From Verrucomicrobiales bacterium (GTDB lineage Bacteria > Verrucomicrobiota > Verrucomicrobiia > Verrucomicrobiales > DEV007), in the NCBI GenBank assembly GCA_029940475.1, contig JAPYUT010000001.1, positions 98,888 through 155,411 on the forward strand: a stretch of 56,524 bases of DNA. The letters run 5' to 3'. Positions 37,722 to 45,305 of the stretch are shown in pieces (the stretch's first letter is position 1; each line of letters opens with the position of its first letter). Both the position numbers and the translations under genes were made by a program. The notes under the pieces are model-generated. The model worked only from the letters and a program-made list of their open reading frames with translations. It did no database searches and had not been told where the DNA came from.

Positions 37722-37778
37722 TGGCAATGGAATGACGAATAGAATAGCCAGTCACCATGAGGTCCACATTCTGGATGG

Positions 37779-38351
37779 TTAATCGGAATCTGTCGGGATG
37801 CTTGTAATTAATTCAGATCTAGCCTCCAGGGAACCGGCATCACGTAATTCCCTGATTAATCGAGTTGCAACTTCAACATCCAAGGTCAATGAGGAATGTT
37901 TTACCTGTCTGCCTAAATTACTACAATAACTGATGATATAGTTATTATCCGTATCACCGGTTCCCTTTTTACTGAGCAACAATATACAGGAAACTGATGC
38001 TCGGGATTTAGGTCCAACAACCCCTAAATTTACTTCACCGAGATCAGTCTAGGGGATTTCCATTTGTCTATACATGAACCTCCCCGCACTGAATTTAATC
38101 CCGTGGACTGTTAGAATAATGTTTCTTTTACTCGAAAAGTCATGAAGCATACTTAATAGAAAGCAGGCAATACCGAAGCCACACACTGCCCCGATCGCTG
38201 ACTTGACCTCGGCCCATTCGAGGTCGTTAAAGCCCGGGGGCTGGAATAAAAAAAGAATGCCATAAACCATGACAATGAACGCCATTCCACACCCCAGAAG
38301 CTCGCGCCCTGCTTTTCTTTCAAGGATGATCTTTGGCTCTTCCGGATGCAT
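37779..38351 (-). pseudogene. Small membrane-protein gene interrupted by an in-frame TAG
   Basis: From an ATG at 38351 the frame gives two hydrophobic segments (GCGMAFIVMVYGILFLF and AVCGFGIACFLLSML), then NIILTVHGIKFSAGRFMYRQMEIP and a TAG (38051-38049). The same frame then continues, stop-free and protein-like, from DLGEVNLGVVGPKSRASV to RLIRELRDAGSLEARSEL and a stop at 37779. The two parts make a coherent protein of about 190 residues with membrane helices followed by a PH-like domain. I infer a nonsense mutation. Other genes in the window use TAG as a true stop, so recoding is unlikely. Function unknown. Confidence 0.55.
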
Positions 38352-38503
38352 TTAGGATAGTCCAGCCGCAAATAAAAATGACCCACCAAAGAAAAAAGTC
38401 CACCGAAGATGATAACGGTAACCGGCGGGGCAGGCCTGCGTTGCTGGTAAGTCTTCCGGATGAGTATTCATTATCTCCTTTACAGCTTATGGGGTGATTT
38501 TCG

Positions 38504-39997
38504 CTACTCGTAGCGCCACTTCATGATCCAGGGATCACCGCTGCTCTTCTGCATGGCCTTGAGCTTTTCCTTGTAGCGTTGCAGCAATTCATAGTGCTTG
38601 GGGTTGCCGGCGAGGTTGTTGGCCTCATCGGGATCCTTGCGCATGTCAAAGAGCTCAAATTCAGGCCGCTTGATGTAGGCCTGGACAGTTCGCTTCCCGT
38701 ATTTGGTGGTTGGTCCCTGCCGGTATTGCGCCTGCCAGGTCGGCGCGGCCCACAGGTCACTGGCAAAGGGGAAGGGAAGGGGGTGGGCGATGTTCCAGAT
38801 CAGCTTGTAATCACGGTCACGCACCACGCGCATGGGATAATACATCTGGATTTCATGGAAGGTGTGCGAGGCCCCGATTTCATCCCAGCCCTCAGCATTT
38901 TCCCGGGTCAGGATCGGCAGCCATGAGCGGCCGTGAAATTTGGTTACCTTGTTACCGCGATTCTCTGCCGGCGCACGTTCCTGGGGCGTCTTGAAATCAA
39001 GCAGCTTCTGCAGGGCCCCGCCGGTCTTGGCGTTGTAGGCGCCCGCGAAGTCGAGCAGAGAAGGAGTGATGTCCACGTGGCTGATCATCGCGTCACTGCG
39101 GATATTGCGCTGCTCATTATAGGGATTGCGCACAATGAAAGGCACGCGCAAGCCCGGCTCATAGACGGTGGTTTTCCCGCCGGGCATGGCAATGCCGTGG
39201 TCAGCGGTAAAGACAATCAGGGTATTCTCGTATTTGCCGGTCTTCTTGAGGATTTCAACCAGGCGTCCAAGGCCTCGGTCGATGCGTGAGCACGATTGGT
39301 AATACTGGGCAAGCTCGGCCCGGCAGGTCGGCGTGTCGGGAAGAAAGGGCGGGACGATCACATTCTTAGGGTCATAGAAAACCTCATCGACACCCTGATG
39401 GGAACCGCGGTTGGGCCTGTTGCCGAACAGGTCGGGCTTGTGTGGGGAATTCTTGTCAACACCTCCCCCGCGGTGCGGATCGGAGGTTGCGAAATAGAGG
39501 AAGAACGGGCGATCGTCCTTTGCCTTAATGAAGGGCTCGGAGTTGTCGGCCATCTGGACCGCGTTGCGGGAGCTACCACGCAGGGTGGTCTCGAAGTGGT
39601 ATACCGGCTCGGGGGCCACGTGATACTTGCCGATTCTTGCCGTCCGGTATCCGTGACGGGCGAGGAGGACCGGCAGGGACTGCACGTTTTCAAAGGCGGC
39701 AAATTTATGAAAGTGGTGCTGGTGGCCGTATTGCCCGTTGCGGTGATTGTGCAGGCCGCTCAAGACCACTGAGCGTGAAGCGGAGCAACTCGCCGTGGTT
39801 GCAAAGGCATGTGTAAACAGGGTGCCATCGGCTGCCAGCGCGTCGAGGTTGGGCATCTTGATTGCCGGGTTGCCGTAACAACCGGCATCAGGGCTCTGGT
39901 CGTCGGTGATAAAGAGGATGATGTTGCGCTCGGCGGCAATGATACCGCCTGCCGCCATTGCGAAGAGAAGAACGAAGAGTATAGGTCTCATTGTCAT
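38504..39997 (-). CDS. Sulfatase (type I, formylglycine)
   Basis: A protein of about 497 residues from the ATG at 39997 (MTMRPILFVLLFAMAA); a start at 39991 or the longer one at 40039 are alternatives. Metal ligands ITDDQ (Asp32, Asp33) and the CSASRSVVLSG motif (Cys71, to be made formylglycine) are intact. Downstream HGYRTARIGKYH and FTADHGIAMPGGK also fit. It desulfates an exported substrate such as an algal or host glycan. The maturase (anSME or FGE) is not in the window. Confidence 0.93.
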   Translation of the reverse strand: MTMRPILFVLLFAMAAGGIIAAERNIILFITDDQSPDAGCYGNPAIKMPNLDALAADGTLFTHAFATTASCSASRSVVLSGLHNHRNGQYGHQHHFHKFAAFENVQSLPVLLARHGYRTARIGKYHVAPEPVYHFETTLRGSSRNAVQMADNSEPFIKAKDDRPFFLYFATSDPHRGGGVDKNSPHKPDLFGNRPNRGSHQGVDEVFYDPKNVIVPPFLPDTPTCRAELAQYYQSCSRIDRGLGRLVEILKKTGKYENTLIVFTADHGIAMPGGKTTVYEPGLRVPFIVRNPYNEQRNIRSDAMISHVDITPSLLDFAGAYNAKTGGALQKLLDFKTPQERAPAENRGNKVTKFHGRSWLPILTRENAEGWDEIGASHTFHEIQMYYPMRVVRDRDYKLIWNIAHPLPFPFASDLWAAPTWQAQYRQGPTTKYGKRTVQAYIKRPEFELFDMRKDPDEANNLAGNPKHYELLQRYKEKLKAMQKSSGDPWIMKWRYE

Positions 39998-40096
39998 GGA
40001 TACTGGAGCATCTTTCCCCGTTATACAAGGGCAGGACAATTGTTCATGATGCAGGAATAGCGCAGTGCTCTTAACCGTGTTAGAAATCCAACTCGG

Positions 40097-40786
40097 ATGT
40101 CGGAATATATTCTTATTACGGAGAACTTGAGTAAATCATTCCCGGGGGCGGATGGTGAACTCACCATCCTGGAGGAAATTGATATTAAAGTTGAGCAGGG
40201 GTCGACCTGCGCGATTGTCGGCCCTTCGGGAAGCGGCAAGACGACCCTGTTGGGTTTATGCGCGGGGCTGGATAGCCCGACCAGTGGTGAGGTGATCCTT
40301 GCGGACCGGAAACTGGGTGGACTGACCGAGGATGAGCGAGCGGAAATACGCAATGAATCGGTGGGCTTCGTGTTCCAGAATTTCCAGTTAATCCCCACCC
40401 TGACCGCCCTGGAGAACGTGCTGGTGCCACTGGAATTGCGGGGTGATAAAACCCGTAATCCCGTTGACCTTGCACGTGAACTGCTGGTGGACGTTGGCCT
40501 TGGTGAACGGGTTTCGCACTTTCCTGTGCAACTATCCGGGGGTGAGCAGCAGCGGGTGGCGCTGGCACGTGCGTTTATCGGTGCACCGGCAATCCTGTTT
40601 GCCGATGAGCCGACAGGCAACCTTGACGGCGAGTCGAGCACGATGGTTGAGGAAATGCTCTTTGGATTGAATAAGGCCAAGGAAACCACGCTGGTGATTG
40701 TCACTCATGACCGTGAACTTGCCGATAAGGCGGACATGGTGCTGGTGATGAAAGACGGCAGAATCGTCAAGACCATCAGCGCCTGA
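40097..40786 (+). CDS. ABC transporter ATP-binding protein (LolD-like)
   Basis: A 229-residue ATPase. Walker A is GPSGSGKTT (residues 42-50), signature LSGGEQQR, Walker B ILFADEPTGNLD and switch VTHDRE. This is the MacB/LolD/YbbA type that works with FtsX-like permeases, and the next gene is one. The stop and next start share one base (TGATGA, 40786). Export of a lipid or lipoprotein is expected. Confidence 0.95.
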   Translation: MSEYILITENLSKSFPGADGELTILEEIDIKVEQGSTCAIVGPSGSGKTTLLGLCAGLDSPTSGEVILADRKLGGLTEDERAEIRNESVGFVFQNFQLIPTLTALENVLVPLELRGDKTRNPVDLARELLVDVGLGERVSHFPVQLSGGEQQRVALARAFIGAPAILFADEPTGNLDGESSTMVEEMLFGLNKAKETTLVIVTHDRELADKADMVLVMKDGRIVKTISA

Positions 40787-43404
40787 TGAAATTTATTTGT
40801 GAGTTGTTCAGGCCGTGGACATGGCGAATGGCATGGCGGGACAGTCGTCGTGAGAGGAGGCGCCTGCTGGTATTTTCCCTCTCGATATTTTTTGGTGTTG
40901 CTGCCCTGGTGGCGATCGGATCACTACGCAGTAACCTTGGCGACACGATTGAGATAAAGGCCAAGGAATTGCTTGGAGCGGACCTGATGTTGCGTTCCCG
41001 GCAGCCTTTTCATGAAGGGCACCTTGAGGAGGGGTTTAAAAAGAAGTTGCCGGCGCGGCAAGCAGATGCGGCGGGAATAATCAAGGGATTATCCGGTGAG
41101 CGTGCTGTTGAGGTGAGCTTCATGGCGATGATTTTTTTTCCTCGGGATGAGGGTTCCCGGCTGGTTAGTGTGCGTGCCGTTGACCCGGTTTATCCCTTTT
41201 ACGGGAGCGTGGAGACTGAACCTGTTGATGCCTGGGAAAAATTCAGGCGTGGTGAGGGCGTTATTCTGGAGGCGGCAATAGCAGAGCAGTTTGGAGTTGT
41301 GCCCGGGGATATTGCGCGCATTGGCAAGCTGGAGTTACCGGTAGCCGGGGTGTTTTCAAAGCCGCCTCCCGCGGCATCGGCTTTCGCGGTTTTTTCCCCT
41401 GCGGTTTTCCTGCCGCGCTCCAAAGTATGGCAAAGTGCAGCGGTCGGCATCCAGAGCTTTGCAAACTATCGAATTTATTTCAGGGATCCGTCACTAGTTC
41501 CCGATCAGGTCATCCTCGACGACAAGGAAAAGGAGATACTTCGCGGTGCAGGGATCAGGGCGGAAACTGTGGCGGATCGCAAGAAGGGCCTGGGCAGGAT
41601 ACTGGATCGTCTTTACAGTTTTCTCAGCCTGATAGGATTTGTGGCCCTGCTCCTTGGCGGGGTAGGGATTGCCAGCGCGATGCATGTGCACATCAGCGGG
41701 CGCCTGAAAACGGTGGCAACACTTCGTTGCCTTGGTTGTTCGCCCGCGCGTGCCACCGCGGTGTTTCTGGCTCAGGGCATGGCACTTGGAGTGTTTGGAT
41801 CGCTTACCGGAGCCCTTTTTGGGGTTGTGTTGCAGCAATGCATACCGCGTTTTTTCCTGAATAACCTGCCTTTTGATATAGCCCTTGAACTGGCTCCGGA
41901 CGAGATCCTTAAGGGCATTGGGATAGGTTTTTTGATCTCTGTTAGTTTTGTCCTGTTGCCGCTGTTGAATGTGCGTCGCGTGTCGCCGCTTTCGGCTCTG
42001 CGTGGCCAGACAGGTTTTACCTCCAGCAGATGGCGTGACCCGTGTCATTGGATTGCCCTCGCAGTTGTGGTTGGTGCCCTGACTTTGCTGGCGGTAGAAC
42101 TCAGCCCGTCCAAGACACCCATGCTTGGCATTGGTTTTATGATTGCGCTTGGCCTGATTCTTTCTGTCCTGGCACTGGTTGCAAAGACAATAGCATGGTT
42201 GGCTCGCAGGTTGGTTGGTATTCGTTGGCCTTATGTCCTGCGCCAGGGCTTGGCGAACCTGCATCGGCCGCGCAACCAGACATCCTTGTTTCAACTGTCG
42301 GCAGGCCTTGGCGTTTGCCTTATAGTGACTCTTCTTCTTCTCCAGAGCATGCTCGTGACTCAACTCGGGGTAAAAACACTGGCAGGCAAGGCTGATACTT
42401 TCCTGATCAATGTCCAACCAGAACAAACCCCGGGTGTTCTTGCCATCATGGACTCATTGCAACTCACTGCAGAGGACAACGCGCCCATTGTGCTCATGAG
42501 GTTGAAGGCAATTAATGGGAAATCCGTGGCGCAACTGCAGAAGCAGGCTGAGCGGGATAAAATTCCTGATTGGACAAAGCGGCGTAATTTTCGCTCTACC
42601 TACCGTAGCGAGATGGTTGCCAATGAGAAGATTGTGCGCGGGCAGTGGGTTGACAGGATGGATGACGGGACAGGGGATGGCATGATTCCGGTTTCAGTGG
42701 AGGAAGGTATTGCAAAGGACCTGAAGGTGGATGTTGGCGACACTCTCATGATGCGTGCAGGCAGCAAAGACCTTACCCTGAAGATTGCCAATATACGCTC
42801 CGTGGAGTGGGGGGAACTCGGGTTGAATTTTTTCTTTGTTTTTCCTGAGGGAGCTTTGGAGGGGTTGCGTGCCTTTAATATCATGACGACCCGTACTGAA
42901 ACCAATGAACAAACAGGCATGTTGACGCGAATGGTGGTTAAGGAGTTTCCGAATATCACTCTGGTTGATGCCTCAGCGATTATTGATACGGTACGTGAGA
43001 TTGTTGACCAGGTCGGATGGGTGATCCGGTTCATGGCCCTGTTCACGGTTTTCACCGGGATAATTATCCTTTTCGGGACGATTCTTTCCGGGAAGCGAAA
43101 CCGTATTGAAGAGAGTGTATTGTTGCGGACACTGGGTGCTTCGCAGGCGCAGATCCTGCGTATTCTCATCACAGAATATGCGATGCTTGGGCTTGTTGCG
43201 GGCCTGGCCGGGGCCCTTCTTTCGGGCATTGCCACCTGGGCACTTGCTGTTTTCGTATTTGATCTTGATTACATCGCCAGGATGTGGCCGTTGCCGGTAT
43301 CCGTGGCAGTCCTGGTATGCTTTACCGTTACGGTCGGTCTGTTTATGAGCCGCGGGATCAGTCGTCACCCGCCACTGGAAATATTGCGTTCCGAGGGAAG
43401 CTAG
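40786..43404 (+). CDS. Large FtsX-like permease (YbbP type)
   Basis: An 872-residue permease. An N-terminal helix near 35-55 is followed by a large periplasmic domain (about 60-270), then a first FtsX block (FVALLLGGVGIASAMHVHISG, RCLGCSPARATAVFLA), a second extracytoplasmic domain and a second FtsX block at the C-terminus (FTGIIILFGTILSGKRNR, RTLGASQAQILRILITEY). The length and duplicated FtsX layout match YbbP/YbbA-type exporters. Its last 47 bp lie over the 3' end of the sugar phosphorylase gene. Start chosen at 40786, overlapping the ATPase stop. Confidence 0.9.
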   Translation: MKFICELFRPWTWRMAWRDSRRERRRLLVFSLSIFFGVAALVAIGSLRSNLGDTIEIKAKELLGADLMLRSRQPFHEGHLEEGFKKKLPARQADAAGIIKGLSGERAVEVSFMAMIFFPRDEGSRLVSVRAVDPVYPFYGSVETEPVDAWEKFRRGEGVILEAAIAEQFGVVPGDIARIGKLELPVAGVFSKPPPAASAFAVFSPAVFLPRSKVWQSAAVGIQSFANYRIYFRDPSLVPDQVILDDKEKEILRGAGIRAETVADRKKGLGRILDRLYSFLSLIGFVALLLGGVGIASAMHVHISGRLKTVATLRCLGCSPARATAVFLAQGMALGVFGSLTGALFGVVLQQCIPRFFLNNLPFDIALELAPDEILKGIGIGFLISVSFVLLPLLNVRRVSPLSALRGQTGFTSSRWRDPCHWIALAVVVGALTLLAVELSPSKTPMLGIGFMIALGLILSVLALVAKTIAWLARRLVGIRWPYVLRQGLANLHRPRNQTSLFQLSAGLGVCLIVTLLLLQSMLVTQLGVKTLAGKADTFLINVQPEQTPGVLAIMDSLQLTAEDNAPIVLMRLKAINGKSVAQLQKQAERDKIPDWTKRRNFRSTYRSEMVANEKIVRGQWVDRMDDGTGDGMIPVSVEEGIAKDLKVDVGDTLMMRAGSKDLTLKIANIRSVEWGELGLNFFFVFPEGALEGLRAFNIMTTRTETNEQTGMLTRMVVKEFPNITLVDASAIIDTVREIVDQVGWVIRFMALFTVFTGIIILFGTILSGKRNRIEESVLLRTLGASQAQILRILITEYAMLGLVAGLAGALLSGIATWALAVFVFDLDYIARMWPLPVSVAVLVCFTVTVGLFMSRGISRHPPLEILRSEGS

Positions 43405-45175
43405 GATTTTCCCCCCGGACAACCAACCAGCGTATTCCATATGCCGGCAGCAGCACATGCGGTGGTTTGAGGGTTGCCTGGCCGTCAAAAAGATCCCGGG
43501 CATCCTCAAGGGGAAAATCCTCCGGAATCGCGCAACCACGGGATTCACCGGATAGATTATGCAGAGCAAGAACCCTGTAGCCGGTCTCATGGTTCTCGCG
43601 AAGAACCGCAAAAACATGTCGTCCAAGATCCAGCACAGTGTTTGCAGCGGCAGGGTGGAATGCACTGTTTGATTGCCGTGCCGTGAGCAGGATCATCAGT
43701 TCGTTAAATACACGGGATCGCAATGACTGTGGATTATCCAGCGCGTTAACGATTTCATCCAGGTTCAGTTTTTCCCGGTTAATGCGCCGTTTTATTCCTG
43801 AACTTTCAGCTCCTTGAGAATCGTTGCGTGATCCAAGCAGGCAATGAATGTAGATTGCGGGGATGCCTGCCAGTGCCATCGGGATTGCCTGGGAAACGAG
43901 AAACCTTCGCATTTGGATCTCATCATCGGGATTTTCCTCGTTAGGGTTGTTGACTGCGTCAAAAAAGGTGATGTTCAACTCGTAGGGTGATCGACTGCCA
44001 TCAGGATTGGAGCGTGCGCTGACGGCCCCGCCGTGTTCAACGGCGAGATCTGTCAGGACTTGCCGTTGTTCCCGGGTGAGGATTCCTTCAGTTGGGCGCA
44101 TACCGATCCCGTCATGGGTTGAGGTTATATTCAAGAATGTGCAGTTGTTGGCGGGAGGAACGAGGCTTCCTGCCCAGCGGGTCAGGGGTTCTGCATCACC
44201 GGTTTTCAGGCCGTAAAGGATGAGTGGCGCCAGAGTGAAGTTGTAGATGATTTGTGCCTCGTCCCCCTGATTACCGAAGTAAGTAAGGTTTTCTGCATGC
44301 GGAACATTGGTTTCGGAAAGAATAGTCACGTGCGGCGCGACAACATCCAGGACCAGGCGCACGATCCTTATGAAGGCATGAGTTTGCGGACGGTGAACAC
44401 AGTTTGTACCGCTTTGTTTCCACATATAGGGAACGGCATCCAGGCGTATCATTGAGGCACCCTTTGCCGCGTAAAAAAGCAACACGTCAAGCATTTCAAG
44501 CAGCACTGCGGGATTGGAGAAATTAAGATCCACCTGATCTTCAGAGAATGTCGTCCACAGGCGCATTTCACCATTCTTTGCCTGATAGGTGTGAAAGAGT
44601 TGGCTGGTGCGTGGCCGGGTTACCTGCGAGTAGTCAAAAGAGACATCTTCCTCGATGCAAAAATCCCTGTAATCCGGGTCCCCGTTCAAATGTCCTTGCA
44701 CATATTCACTGGACTTCGAGACATGGTTCAACACGCCATCGAATACCATCCGGTATTTTCCGGCGAGTGAGGACATGTTTTCCCAGTTGCCGAGTGGAGT
44801 GTCCACCTTGCGGAAATCCACGACTGAAAACCCGTCATCATCAGTCCACGGATAGAAAGGCAACACATGGACAAGGCTGAAACGGCTTCTTATGCGTGCA
44901 AGGAGAAAATTCTCGAGGGTTACCAGCCCCGGCTCATTGTTGTTACGCAGTGAATCACCGTAAGTAATCAGGAGGCAATCCTGTTCATTCCAACTGCTGC
45001 GGCAGTGATCGATGCAACCTGCGTAACGTTCCAGCAGTTTTTCAATACCGGTCACAACGCCGGGGGCATCGCCACCGTAGAGGAGGCCGATGTTACTCTC
45101 TAGCTTTGCACGCAGGTCCGGTTTCATTCGATAGGAAGACAGCACCGAAGTTCGGCCTGAAGAGCTTTCTATCAA
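43358..45175 (-). CDS. GH13_18 sugar phosphorylase (glucosylglycerate/sucrose phosphorylase-like)
   Basis: A 605-residue GH13 enzyme. Catalytic residues are Asp246 (SMIRLDAVPYMW), Glu288 (ILSETN) and Asp355 (STHDGIGM). The RLDAVxYxWKxxGTxC pattern and C-terminal layout match the subgroup of sucrose, sucrose-6'-phosphate, glucosylglycerol and glucosylglycerate phosphorylases. It would split a glucoside with phosphate into glucose-1-phosphate. The exact acceptor is not readable. Start at 45175, or at 45127 (MKPDLRAK). Its C-terminal codons run antisense into the end of the FtsX-like gene. Confidence 0.9.
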   Translation of the reverse strand: MIESSSGRTSVLSSYRMKPDLRAKLESNIGLLYGGDAPGVVTGIEKLLERYAGCIDHCRSSWNEQDCLLITYGDSLRNNNEPGLVTLENFLLARIRSRFSLVHVLPFYPWTDDDGFSVVDFRKVDTPLGNWENMSSLAGKYRMVFDGVLNHVSKSSEYVQGHLNGDPDYRDFCIEEDVSFDYSQVTRPRTSQLFHTYQAKNGEMRLWTTFSEDQVDLNFSNPAVLLEMLDVLLFYAAKGASMIRLDAVPYMWKQSGTNCVHRPQTHAFIRIVRLVLDVVAPHVTILSETNVPHAENLTYFGNQGDEAQIIYNFTLAPLILYGLKTGDAEPLTRWAGSLVPPANNCTFLNITSTHDGIGMRPTEGILTREQRQVLTDLAVEHGGAVSARSNPDGSRSPYELNITFFDAVNNPNEENPDDEIQMRRFLVSQAIPMALAGIPAIYIHCLLGSRNDSQGAESSGIKRRINREKLNLDEIVNALDNPQSLRSRVFNELMILLTARQSNSAFHPAAANTVLDLGRHVFAVLRENHETGYRVLALHNLSGESRGCAIPEDFPLEDARDLFDGQATLKPPHVLLPAYGIRWLVVRGENPSFPRNAIFPVAGDD

Positions 45176-45288
45176 GCTGGATTTGTGCCTATCGGGGCCT
45201 TCAAATCTGCGTTACGGCATGAATTATACCGTGAATATGATGGTTCAAAAAAATGAGTTCAATTTGCAGAATGAATTACAGTTGCTTG

Positions 45289-45297
45289 TGCTATAAT
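45289..45297 (+). promoter_or_regulatory. Extended -10 promoter for PSD1 gene (module 3)
   Basis: TG-C-TATAAT (45289-45297) matches the extended -10 consensus perfectly. The only nearby ATGs are at 45306 and 45315, so transcription would start at or within a few bases of the start codon, giving a nearly leaderless mRNA. A TTGCAG at 45264 is too far for a standard -35. Confidence 0.55.
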
Positions 45298-45305
45298 CAG
45301 CTGAA

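Noticed and set aside
38049..38051. Pyrrolysine or TAG recoding in the interrupted gene
   Set aside because: Other genes, such as the PSD1 gene ending at 9226, use TAG as a normal stop and no Pyl context is seen.
41494..42426. A 310-codon minus frame inside the FtsX-like gene
   Set aside because: It is antisense to permease motifs and its composition (many His, Gln, Lys) is shadow-like.
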